A stretch of DNA of 64,000 bases from Mycobacterium sp. 852002-51163_SCH5372311. Lineage in GTDB: Bacteria; Actinomycetota; Actinomycetes; Mycobacteriales; Mycobacteriaceae. The position numbers were made by a program, and so were the translations under genes. The notes under the pieces are model-generated. The model worked only from the letters and a program-made list of their open reading frames with translations. It ran no database searches and was not told where the DNA came from. Positions 25,501 through 32,727 of this stretch are shown here, one piece after another. The number at the start of each line of letters is the position of its first letter. Positions within the stretch are counted from its first letter, which is position 1. The stretch is taken from positions 110,689 to 174,688 of the forward strand of contig NZ_LZIJ01000078.1 of assembly GCF_001667115.1 (NCBI RefSeq), read 5' to 3'.

Positions 25501-25740
25501 TATGCCGCTTACTTCATTGCTGGACGATTTTCACAACCGACCGGTATATGAAAGTCAGACCATTCCTGTCTTATTTGGGCCTGATGTGAGTGACCCGTGC
25601 AATCGCACAGTTTGCGCGCGACGTCTCGTGCAGTCGATCAAAGACGCGGTACCCCTTATCGGTATTGTGCGTCCTACCGTTATTGCGGCACGTTCGTGCG
25701 TCGAGGCCCCCATTCGTTCGGACGCGGCTTGTTTCGTTGC

Positions 25741-25920
25741 CTACAGGGGCAGCGGTGGTGCCGACGTTGTCGGAACACTCGGCCGAGGCGACTTTTCCGT
25801 ACGTGGCTGATCGATCAAGACCATCGCCACCGCGATCAGGGCTATAAGCACTATGCCCGCCGCGATGATGGTCACGGTCGTCGTCACAACCGCTATCAGA
25901 ACATCGCGGCGCATGCCCAT
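25741..25920 (-). CDS. Small single-span membrane protein
   Basis: A 59-residue protein, MGMRRDVLIAVVTTTVTIIA followed by AGIVLIALIAVAMVLI, then a short Pro/Ser/Thr-rich tail ending SVPTTSAPPLPL. ATG 25920 is chosen because GGAGGTGAGGTG directly precedes it. The frame is open further upstream without a ribosome site. The N-terminal basic residues and one long hydrophobic helix predict an inner-membrane anchor with a ~20-residue outside tail. I do not recognise a family. Confidence 0.6.
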   Translation of the reverse strand: MGMRRDVLIAVVTTTVTIIAAGIVLIALIAVAMVLIDQPRTEKSPRPSVPTTSAPPLPL

Positions 25921-26439
25921 CACCTCACCTCCAGCGGGGATGGCAGTGGGACGGGTTGCGAACGAGTGCAGTGGGCACGCAGCAAGTTCCTCCCCTGCCG
26001 GGTTTGCCCAGCGGCGCACTACTGCGCGTCTAGCCGGAAGTCCCTGACGGCGGATCTAAAGTCCCTGACGGCGAATCTAGTAGGTGCAGACGCCCTCGGT
26101 AGCCGCTTCATGACTACCGAGGACTAAGCAGCGCGAGTAGTGCCGGCTCCCCCCACGCGCCTAATACACGGCCTACCCGTCCCGACTTCAGCGAAACCGG
26201 AAACAGCATTCACTTGCCGAAACGGCTCGTTTCGTCGTTGTCAGCCAATAAGGGGCGGCCCTTCTCCGTCGGTCGCTGCAGCGACGCGAGGTGCCCTCGA
26301 CGGCCGGGGGCGGACCAAAGTCTTGGGCGCGGGTGAACGGCTGGAAACCGCCCGACATAGCAGCACCTAGCCTCGGCCGGCAGTCAGCCAGCTGTCATCG
26401 AGTTCAAAATCCTTGCATAGCAATGTGGTTGTGGTGCGA
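25921..26439. other. 519-bp intergenic stretch
   Basis: I see no gene that I can support. The stretch contains a two-copy 21-bp-period repeat at 26040-26079. Frames on the plus strand (e.g. around 26140-26370) have no ribosome site or domain-like sequence. Confidence 0.5.
26040..26079. repeat. Two-copy direct repeat, 21-bp period
   Basis: gtccctgacggcggatcta at 26040-26058 and gtccctgacggcgaatcta at 26061-26079 differ at one base and are separated by two bases. They lie between two small unrelated genes. They could be a tandem operator or a slippage product. Confidence 0.6.
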
Positions 26440-26676
26440 TTAGCCACACCACTCGCGCACATCCTTCGGATAGCCGTCGAGCGGTCCCAGGTCCTGACAG
26501 CGTTGCCCCGGCGGGTAGTTGACGCGGGCGTTGAGCAGATCACAGGGAATGTAGACCTGCTTGCCCTTAGGAGTGTTGGTCAAGCACTGCGTCGGCGGCT
26601 GGGCATGAGCTGGGGCGGGAGCACTGGGTGTCAGCAATAAGGAGGTGAGCACGACCACCACACGGCGATAGGTCAT
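26440..26676 (-). CDS. Small secreted four-cysteine protein
   Basis: A 78-residue preprotein. Residues 1-25 are a Sec signal peptide (MTYRR, then VVVVLTSLLL) with cleavage likely after AHA at 25. The mature ~53 residues hold four cysteines (Cys31, 45, 60, 77), enough for two disulfides outside the membrane. The start ATG 26676 has AAGGAG 5 bases upstream. I do not recognise the family. The spacing suggests a monocistronic gene. Confidence 0.75.
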   Translation of the reverse strand: MTYRRVVVVLTSLLLTPSAPAPAHAQPPTQCLTNTPKGKQVYIPCDLLNARVNYPPGQRCQDLGPLDGYPKDVREWCG

Positions 26677-26753
26677 AGCGACTCCTTGAGTGGGGATCTG
26701 TCTGCAATTGGTAGTAGCCGTCAGAGCGAATAGCTTACTTTCGGATAGCGCAA

Positions 26754-26990
26754 TCAGCGTCTGAGCCGGTACCTCAGCTCACCGCTATCGGAGTCGACGA
26801 CGCGCCCATCGTCGCGAATGCGAAACAGTAGCTGCGTCCTGTCGGCATCGAGAATCCGGCTGTCGTCGGGAATGCGAAACACTAATCGGCGTGAGTTGAC
26901 ATCGACGATCCGTGGACCACGTACTCGAAAGACGGTCTTTCCGGAGCTCGCATCAATCATGCGGTGCCCGTCATAGCGTCCCTCGTACAC
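26754..26990 (-). CDS. Protein made of four 18-residue repeats
   Basis: A 78-residue protein that is almost entirely repeat. Four 18-residue units occupy residues 9-26, 27-44, 45-62 and 63-78, with consensus R-(I/V)-(V/L)-D-x(5)-L-(V/L)-F-R-(I/V)-x-D-D. Examples are [18 protein letters not shown] and [18 protein letters not shown]. Alternating hydrophobic and charged residues predict short beta-hairpins, as in a small beta-solenoid or propeller-like stack. GTG 26990 is the only plausible start; the ribosome site is weak. I do not recognise a family or function. Confidence 0.65.
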   Translation of the reverse strand: MYEGRYDGHRMIDASSGKTVFRVRGPRIVDVNSRRLVFRIPDDSRILDADRTQLLFRIRDDGRVVDSDSGELRYRLRR

Positions 26991-27126
26991 GTCTACAAGC
27001 CTAGGGTTCTCAGCGCGTCTCGATCACGCCAAGGATTTATTGAGAATTCATCAAGGCTGGCTGCTGAGTGTGGGGACAACGCCATCCAGCGTTCGTCACC
27101 ACCGAGGTCAGTACACGGAGATCGCG

Positions 27127-27465
27127 ATGTCTTCTCATCGACTTACCGCCCCCTTGGCCGGCAGCGCCTTGACTGCCGCCACTCTTGGCTTTACCGCACT
27201 CGGCTTCGCTGGCACCGCCAGCGCGAGCGCGGTCGACGACGCATTCCTCGCCCAGATACAGGCGGACGGGATCACTCCGCCAAGCGCTGAGCGCGCCATC
27301 AGCGAGGCACACAAAGTCTGCGACTCCCTCAACCAGGGACACTCAAGCCAGCAGGTTTACAGCGAAGTGGCCGAAGCGACCGGTCTGAGCGCCAAGGGGG
27401 CTAAGGTATTCGCCGTCGACGCTGCAACGGCCTACTGCCCGCAGTACGTCGCCCGCAGCACCTAG
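27127..27465 (+). CDS. Secreted DUF732 protein (Rv1291c-like)
   Basis: A 112-residue preprotein with a signal peptide ending TASASA (about residue 34), then a small helical DUF732 domain ([33 protein letters not shown]). The two cysteines (in VCDSL and YCPQY) probably form the conserved disulfide. ATG 27127 is chosen because GGAG lies 6 bases upstream. A longer GTG frame from 27040 would bury the signal peptide. DUF732 proteins are abundant exported mycobacterial proteins of unknown function. Confidence 0.9.
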   Translation: MSSHRLTAPLAGSALTAATLGFTALGFAGTASASAVDDAFLAQIQADGITPPSAERAISEAHKVCDSLNQGHSSQQVYSEVAEATGLSAKGAKVFAVDAATAYCPQYVARST

Positions 27466-27671
27466 GCGTGGTTAAGACCCGGGAGCCGCAGGGGTCCCCG
27501 CATCGTCTGCTTGAGCACGCGCGTGGGGACTGGCGTCCGGCGTCAGGCTTTGCCGCAAAACTCATCTCGGCGCGGTGAACGCCGCGTAAGATTCGCCCGT
27601 AATCCGCAGACCAAGCTCGCTGAGTGACGCCAACGTCGCCAGTAGGCCGCCCGAGGAGGGGACTTAGGACC

Positions 27672-28838
27672 ATGGGCATGCGAGACATGATGCGCGGCGA
27701 GTTCGTCGACATCATCGAATGGCTCGACGACACGAACACCACATTGGCGTGGCGCTTCCCGCGGTATCAAAACGAGATCAAGAACGGCGCTCAGCTGGTT
27801 GTCCGCGAGGGTCAGCGCGCCATGTTCGTCTATCGCGGGCAGCTGGCCGATCAGTTCAATCCCGGTCACTACACCCTGACCAGTGAGAACATGCCCATCT
27901 TGGGCACACTGCAGGGTTGGAAGTACGGATTCAACAGCCCCTTCCGCTCCGAGGTCTACTACGTCAATACCCGCCCCTACCCCGACTTACGTTGGGGCAC
28001 ACCGCAGCCGGTGACGGTTCGCGACCCGGACTTCAAGATGGTGCAGGTACGAGCCAACGGCACCACCGTTGTCAGGGTGACTGACCCGACCGTTTTCCTG
28101 CGTCAGGTGCTCGGTACCCAGAGCGTGGTTGACATGGACCAGATCACCGAGATGATCCGCCGCAATATCGCGCTTGCGTTCAACGACATGGTCATGGGCA
28201 GCGGTCTCGGCGCGATCGATCTACAGGGCCGACAGGTGGAGTTGTCAGACAAGCTGCGCGAGTTCGTCGCCCAGCGCGTACAGGCGTTTGGCCTCGGTAT
28301 CGACGCCGTGACCATGACTATCTCGCTGCCTGAGGAGATTCAGCAGGCCATGACCCGCGGTGTCGCGCGAGGTCTCGAGGAGAGCGGCTTCCTGAACAAT
28401 GTCGGCGATCTCGACCGCTTTGCCAAAGCCCGCCAAGCCGACGCGATGTTGGCGGCGGCGCAAAACGAGGGCGGGGGCGCCGCCGGCTCGGCCATCCAGG
28501 CGGGCCTCGGCGTTGCGCTAGGCAGTCAGATGGCCAATGCGGCGCAGGGCGGTTATGCCCAGCCACAACAACCGCAACACTTTGCGCCGCAAGGGGCGCC
28601 GCCGCCGTTGCCGCCGCAGCAGCAATTCCATTTCGAGCGGGAAGGCCAGCCCGCCGGTCCGTACCCCATCGAAGGGCTGCGGCAGTTCGTCGCCAGCGGT
28701 CAACTGACCCGGGACACCGTGGTGTGGACCGAAGGAATGGCAAACTGGGCTCCCGCGTCGACGGTGCCGTCGCTCCAGTCGCTGTTCAGCACGCCGCCGC
28801 CGCTGCCCGGCACCCCTCCGCCGCTCCCACAGCAATGA
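27672..28838 (+). CDS. SPFH (band 7) protein with a C-terminal GYF-like domain
   Basis: A 388-residue protein. Residues ~20-270 are an SPFH domain of the YdjI / virion-core-like type (VREGQRAMFVYRGQLADQF, PGHYTLTSENMPILGTLQGW, LREFVAQRVQAFGLGIDAVT). A Gln/Pro-rich linker leads to a GYF_2 domain at ~315-375 (FHFEREGQPAGPYPIEGLRQ with WTEGMANWAPAS). SPFH proteins scaffold membrane microdomains; GYF domains bind proline-rich peptides. The next gene, overlapping by 4 bp, begins with exactly such a proline-rich tract, so the two products probably bind each other. Confidence 0.9.
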   Translation: MGMRDMMRGEFVDIIEWLDDTNTTLAWRFPRYQNEIKNGAQLVVREGQRAMFVYRGQLADQFNPGHYTLTSENMPILGTLQGWKYGFNSPFRSEVYYVNTRPYPDLRWGTPQPVTVRDPDFKMVQVRANGTTVVRVTDPTVFLRQVLGTQSVVDMDQITEMIRRNIALAFNDMVMGSGLGAIDLQGRQVELSDKLREFVAQRVQAFGLGIDAVTMTISLPEEIQQAMTRGVARGLEESGFLNNVGDLDRFAKARQADAMLAAAQNEGGGAAGSAIQAGLGVALGSQMANAAQGGYAQPQQPQHFAPQGAPPPLPPQQQFHFEREGQPAGPYPIEGLRQFVASGQLTRDTVVWTEGMANWAPASTVPSLQSLFSTPPPLPGTPPPLPQQ

Positions 28839-30247
28839 GCTTCGAACCCATGGATCCTGCGCGCAATCAGCCGCACGCGCAGCCACCGCCGTTGCCGCGC
28901 CCACAGAGCGGCCCGCCACCACTGCCACCCCGGCCGCCGGCAGGCCCGCCGCCGATGCAGCGCCCGCAAGCAGGTCCCCCACCGCTGCAGCGCCCGCAAG
29001 CGGGTCCCCCGCCTCTCCAGCGCCCGCCAGCGGCTCCACCCCCGCCGACCATTCAGCCGTTCGCCGGACAACCGGGCGCGCCCGCGATGTTCCATCACAC
29101 AGAGCGCACCCGCACCTATCCCTGCGCGTCGTGCGGTGGTCAGCTCAACTTCGACATCGCCAGCCAAAAGCTGCGCTGCCCCAACTGCGGCAACTACTAC
29201 GACATCACCGCGCCGAACACTCCGGTCAGATCTCGTGAACTGAGCGGCGCGATGCAGGAACTACGGGCGTTGCAACAACGCCAGGACGGGCCAAGCGTTA
29301 CCGGCATGCGGGAAGTCGCGTGCCAGAACTGCGGTGGCACAACAGAATTCGCAGGCAGCCTGACAGCCACCAAGTGTCCTTACTGCGCGACACCCATTCA
29401 GCGCGACGACGTGCACAACGCTCCGGCGCGACTCCCGGTCGACGGCCTGGTGCCGTTCCGAGTCGACGAGAAACAGGCCCGCGAGCTCATCGAAAAGTGG
29501 GTGACCAAGCGCTGGTTCGCGCCAACCGATTTCAAGAGGTACCGCGAACTCGGCGCCTTCTCCAGCCTGTACACCGCTTACTTCAGCTACGACGCCGACA
29601 CAGACACGCAATACGAAGGCGAACGCGGCGAGGATTACGAAGTACGGGTCGGCACCGACAGCGACGGCGACCCGATATACGAAACGCGAACCAGGTGGTA
29701 CCGCGTCGCCGGTCAGGTGAGCAACAACTTCGCCGACCTGCCCGTGCTGGCCAACGACGGCGAAAGTCTCAACCGCAAGCGGATCAAGGCGCTCGAGCCG
29801 TGGCCGATCGACCAAGCGCGGTCATACTCCCCCGAATTCGTCGCCGGCCACCTGTGCCGCACCTACGACAAAGACGCCGAGCAGGCGCTGCCGGAAGCGA
29901 AACAGGAGATGGAGAAAGCCGTCGAACAGACGGTCCGCTCTAACATCGGCGGAGACCGTCAGCGCATCCACCAGCTCCGCACCACCTGGAACTACCTCGG
30001 GTTCAAACACCTGTTGCTGCCGATATGGCTGCTGACCGTCATGTACAGCAACCGGCCGTTCCAGGTGTGCATCAACGGGCTCACTGGCGAAGTCGCCGGT
30101 GATCGGCCGTGGAGCAAAGTCAAGTTGGCGATCGCCATCGCGATTGCCGTCCTGGTCGTGATCCTGGTCATCTCGATCTTCGTCTACCTCCGCTCCCACG
30201 GGCATCATTCGACTCGAGTTCCGACCCACCACATCCACAAGAGGTAG
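28835..30247 (+). CDS. Proline-rich, double zinc-ribbon, membrane-anchored protein
   Basis: A 470-residue protein. Residues ~15-85 are Pro-rich with repeats of GPPPLQRPQA. Two zinc ribbons follow (CASCGG...CPNCGN and CQNCGG...CPYCAT), then a beta-rich central domain (TAYFSYDADTDTQYEGERGE), and near the C-terminus a membrane helix (KLAIAIAIAVLVVILVISIF) and a His-rich tail. This layout resembles Bacillus YdjG-type proteins, partners of SPFH protein YdjI in membrane stress. ATGA overlap with the SPFH gene indicates coupled translation. The proline repeats are a likely ligand for the GYF domain next door. Confidence 0.85.
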   Translation: MSFEPMDPARNQPHAQPPPLPRPQSGPPPLPPRPPAGPPPMQRPQAGPPPLQRPQAGPPPLQRPPAAPPPPTIQPFAGQPGAPAMFHHTERTRTYPCASCGGQLNFDIASQKLRCPNCGNYYDITAPNTPVRSRELSGAMQELRALQQRQDGPSVTGMREVACQNCGGTTEFAGSLTATKCPYCATPIQRDDVHNAPARLPVDGLVPFRVDEKQARELIEKWVTKRWFAPTDFKRYRELGAFSSLYTAYFSYDADTDTQYEGERGEDYEVRVGTDSDGDPIYETRTRWYRVAGQVSNNFADLPVLANDGESLNRKRIKALEPWPIDQARSYSPEFVAGHLCRTYDKDAEQALPEAKQEMEKAVEQTVRSNIGGDRQRIHQLRTTWNYLGFKHLLLPIWLLTVMYSNRPFQVCINGLTGEVAGDRPWSKVKLAIAIAIAVLVVILVISIFVYLRSHGHHSTRVPTHHIHKR

Positions 30248-30250
30248 CCA

Positions 30251-30760
30251 ATGGAAGTCGTCATGGCGGTGATCCTCACGCTCGCCGTCATCGCGGGTTT
30301 GGCGGTCGCCGTGGTAGCGGTCGTCAATGCCAACCAGCAGCGGGCCGTCGCGCGCGCCAATCAACTGATTCCGGGCCGCCCGACGCACGCCCCTCGGACA
30401 TGGGCCGTATCGCACGAGCCAGAAGCCCGGCTGCACCGCAGGCTGCGTGATGCGATGTCGGCGTTGCACGCCGTCAACGCACTCGATACCGGTTCAACAC
30501 TTGTGCTACGTGCCGATCTGGAACAGACCGCACTCAGCCTTGACGATCACCTAGTGGCCGTCGCGCAGCTTGCGCCCGACCACAAAGACGAGTTACTTCA
30601 ATCGATCACGACAACAGTCGAATCCATCGAAGCCGCAGTCGCGCGTTACGCCGCCGCCGCGACGATGCCCGACACGACCGCTCTTGAAGCCGACCTCGCC
30701 ACGGTCCAACGCCAGCTCGACACCGTGAGCGAGCTGCAGAGGGGCCTTCCTCCGTCATGA
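30251..30760 (+). CDS. Membrane-anchored coiled-coil protein
   Basis: A 169-residue protein with an N-terminal membrane helix (VMAVILTLAVIAGLAVAVVAVV) and a helical, Ala/Leu/Glu/Gln-rich soluble part (DLEQTALSLDDHLVAVAQL, ALEADLATVQRQLDTVSELQ) predicted to be coiled coil. It starts 4 bp after the zinc-ribbon gene with AGAGG 8 bases upstream, so it is the third member of the same operon. It may play the role of YdjH in the Bacillus ydjGHI set; sequence alone does not prove this. It converges on the dehydrogenase gene, overlapping by 6 bp. Confidence 0.8.
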   Translation: MEVVMAVILTLAVIAGLAVAVVAVVNANQQRAVARANQLIPGRPTHAPRTWAVSHEPEARLHRRLRDAMSALHAVNALDTGSTLVLRADLEQTALSLDDHLVAVAQLAPDHKDELLQSITTTVESIEAAVARYAAAATMPDTTALEADLATVQRQLDTVSELQRGLPPS

Positions 30761-31744
30761 ACGACGCGGCTGCAACACGGGCGTGACCAGCTCGCCGGTG
30801 CTGAGGTAACTGTCCAGGTTGCGGATCGCGAGCAGCGCCATCGCCCGTCGCGTCCGCGTTGTGGCACTGCCGATGTGCGGGAACAACACCACGTTGTCGA
30901 GGGCCAATAACTGGGCGGGCACATGCGGCTCGTCGACGAAGACGTCCAGGCCCGCACCCGCCAGCCCACCGGCTTCCAGCAACTCCACCAGCGCGTCCTG
31001 GTCTACGACGCTGCCGCGCGCAATGTTGATGAGGTATCCCTCGGGACCCAACGCCTCCAGGACGGCCCGGTCCACCAGATTGCGAGTCTTTTGGTCGCCC
31101 GTCGTCGCGACGACGAGGACGTCGACCGTTTGGGCCAACTCCACGGGCGACTCGACGTAGCGGTACGGCGACCCGTCAATTCGCCGGCGGTTGTGATACG
31201 CGATGGCACAGTCGAACCCGAGGAGGCGAACCGCGATGGCCGAGCCGATACGTCCCAGGCCGAGGATGCCGATCTGCAGGCCGCTGACGTCCCTGCCGTA
31301 CGGGAACGGACCGTCCTGCGCCCATCGACCGGCACGCACGTAGCGGTCGGCGGCGCCGAACCGGCGCGCTGCCATGAGGATCAGCCCCACCGCAGTGTCG
31401 GCTACGGTGTCCGACAACACATCCGGCGTGTTGCTGACCCCGATGCCTCGGCGCTTGGCTGCCGCCAGATCGATTGCATCCACACCGGCGCCGTTGTTGA
31501 CGATCGCTTCCAAGTTGGGCAGCGCAGCAATGATGTCGGCGTCGACACCGGGACGGCCCCAAGTCACGACGACGCGGATGTCGGCCGCATGCTCCGCCAG
31601 AAATTCGGCCCGTCGCGGACCGTCGGGCAGCCGGGGGATTTCGTAGCGCGCCGCCAGTTCGGCATCGAATATCGGCTCGGACTCGCCGATGCGTAGCACG
31701 TGGTTGGTCTTCTGCGCCGTCACGCTGCCATCATCCAGGACCAT
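30755..31744 (-). CDS. D-2-hydroxyacid dehydrogenase
   Basis: A 329-residue NAD(P)-dependent enzyme of the D-isomer-specific 2-hydroxyacid dehydrogenase family (glyoxylate/hydroxypyruvate reductase group). The dinucleotide motif GILGLGRIGSAIA, catalytic Arg in NIARGSVVDQDAL, Glu in DVFVDEPHVP and His in LFPHIGSATT are present. The start is ATG 31744; a GTG at the eighth codon (VTAQKTNHVL) is possible. The start region touches a long hairpin at 31749-31804. The physiological substrate is not deducible. Confidence 0.9.
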   Translation of the reverse strand: MVLDDGSVTAQKTNHVLRIGESEPIFDAELAARYEIPRLPDGPRRAEFLAEHAADIRVVVTWGRPGVDADIIAALPNLEAIVNNGAGVDAIDLAAAKRRGIGVSNTPDVLSDTVADTAVGLILMAARRFGAADRYVRAGRWAQDGPFPYGRDVSGLQIGILGLGRIGSAIAVRLLGFDCAIAYHNRRRIDGSPYRYVESPVELAQTVDVLVVATTGDQKTRNLVDRAVLEALGPEGYLINIARGSVVDQDALVELLEAGGLAGAGLDVFVDEPHVPAQLLALDNVVLFPHIGSATTRTRRAMALLAIRNLDSYLSTGELVTPVLQPRRS

Positions 31745-31748
31745 TGGC

Positions 31749-31804
31749 GAGCAGACGCATAAGCACCCGACACGCCGAGGATTTGGGTGCTTTTGCGTCT
31801 GCTC
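31749..31804. repeat. Long hairpin, 20-bp arms (gagcagacgc family)
   Basis: gagcagacgcataagcaccc (31749-31768) pairs with gggtgcttttgcgtctgctc (31785-31804) with one mismatch and a 16-nt loop. It sits between two divergently starting genes, so it is not a simple terminator. The arms share gcgagcagacgc with the hairpin at 32557-32618, a palindrome type that recurs in slow-growing mycobacteria. Confidence 0.85.
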
Positions 31805-31895
31805 GGCCCACGAACGCGCGCCTCAACTGCCGATGAGTTTTCCGGACCACAACGGTCTTCCTTGAGGTACCCGATCGCTCTCGAACGGAGGCGCG

Positions 31896-32510
31896 TTGAC
31901 CAGAACCAATCTTTCGATGTCGATCTCTGCCGACGGCTACGTCGCCGGGCCCGACCAGAGCGAAGAGCACCCGCTCGGTGTCGGTGGCAGGACGCTGCAT
32001 GAGTGGCATCTCGGCCCCGCGAAAGACCATCCGGTCAACCGACAAGTGATGTCAGACATGCTGGATGACATGGGCGCAACCATCATGGGGCGCAACATGT
32101 TCGGTCCTATTCGCGGCGAATGGGGGGACTCGGACTGGAAGGGGTGGTGGGGAGACGTCCCGCCGTATCACTGCCCGGTTTTTGTGCTGACCCACTATCC
32201 CCACGACCCGATCGAAATGACGGGGGGAACCACCTTCCACTTCGTCACCGACGGGATCGAATCTGCGTACGCCCAGGCCGAGGCGGCTGCCGGTGGCCGA
32301 GCCATCTCAATCGCGGGAGGCGCATCGTGCGCACGGCAAGCCATCGACGCCGGGCTGGTCGACGAAATCGACCTCCAGATCAACCCGGTGATCCTGGGGT
32401 CGGGTGAACGCCTGTTCGACGGCTTCGAGGCCGGCCGACCCAATCTCCAGCTCGTCCGCGTACTCGAGGCTCCGGGCGTGGCCCATTTGCGTTTCCGCGT
32501 GATCCGATGA
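31896..32510 (+). CDS. Dihydrofolate reductase / RibD C-terminal family protein
   Basis: A 204-residue reductase-fold protein: N-terminal MSISADGYVAGPDQSEEHP, GATIMGRNMFGPIRGEW, the NADPH-binding ISIAGGASCARQAIDAGL, and IDLQINPVILGSGERLFDG. These are the hallmarks of the RibD_C/DHFR-like family that includes many uncharacterised NADPH reductases. TTG 31896 follows GGAGGCGCG and is the best start. It lies on the same strand as, and about 220 bp upstream of, the polyketide cluster, but a hairpin and the putative operator separate them. Confidence 0.88.
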   Translation: MTRTNLSMSISADGYVAGPDQSEEHPLGVGGRTLHEWHLGPAKDHPVNRQVMSDMLDDMGATIMGRNMFGPIRGEWGDSDWKGWWGDVPPYHCPVFVLTHYPHDPIEMTGGTTFHFVTDGIESAYAQAEAAAGGRAISIAGGASCARQAIDAGLVDEIDLQINPVILGSGERLFDGFEAGRPNLQLVRVLEAPGVAHLRFRVIR

Positions 32511-32556
32511 CACCTCGTTCGGTGGTCATAGCCGTTGCCGCGGCTAAGGCGCCGTT

Positions 32557-32618
32557 GGCGAGCAGACACAGAATCGCATGAATCAGCATCGAATCGTGCG
32601 ATTCTGCGTCTGCTCGCC
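32557..32618. repeat. Long hairpin, 22-bp arms (gagcagacgc family)
   Basis: ggcgagcagacacagaatcgca (given here as positions 32557-32578) pairs with its reverse complement at 32597-32618 with one mismatch and an 18-nt loop. It lies after the RibD-like gene and before the acyl-AMP ligase, and may end transcription of the former or be a dispersed palindrome. It is closely similar to the hairpin at 31749-31804. Confidence 0.85.
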
Positions 32619-32639
32619 GGAAGAAGGCGCGCGTTCCAA

Positions 32640-32672
32640 GAATCCTTCAAGGATTTGCCAAGGATCCGAAAA
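32640..32672 (+). promoter_or_regulatory. Three 11-bp phased direct repeats upstream of the acyl-AMP ligase
   Basis: Three head-to-tail 11-mers, gaatccttcaa, ggatttgccaa and ggatccgaaaa, lie 56-88 bp upstream of the ligase start. Consensus is G(A/G)AT(C/T)(C/T)N(C/T)CAA. The same arrangement occurs upstream of the thioesterase (39091-39123). Direct repeats spaced by one helical turn are the typical target of OmpR-fold winged-helix regulators, including SARP activators of secondary metabolism. No such regulator gene is in this window. Confidence 0.6.
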
Positions 32673-32727
32673 GGCGGCTGCGTAATGGTCATACCGTCAA
32701 GCAACCCACACGGATTCGGACACTCGA

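Larger units (their letters stand above)
25262..25740. other. Gene-poor stretch with mobile-element remains
   Basis: Apart from a short integrase-like fragment and a possible eroded att repeat (listed separately), I see no intact gene in these ~480 bp. Open frames on both strands here lack ribosome sites and recognisable protein character. Composition is less G+C-rich than the flanking core genes, consistent with decayed foreign DNA next to the tRNA. Confidence 0.5.

Noticed and set aside
25502..25810. 102-codon plus-strand frame after the integrase fragment
   Set aside because: No ribosome site, no domain-like sequence, and it overlaps the better-supported small membrane gene on the other strand.
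26140..26370. 76-codon plus-strand frame
   Set aside because: No ribosome site, no hydrophobic or domain pattern; treated as non-coding.
32685..32727. Alternative upstream ATG for the acyl-AMP ligase
   Set aside because: It is 43 bp upstream and out of frame with the ligase; the similarity of this stretch to 39137-39150 is better explained as a shared promoter region.
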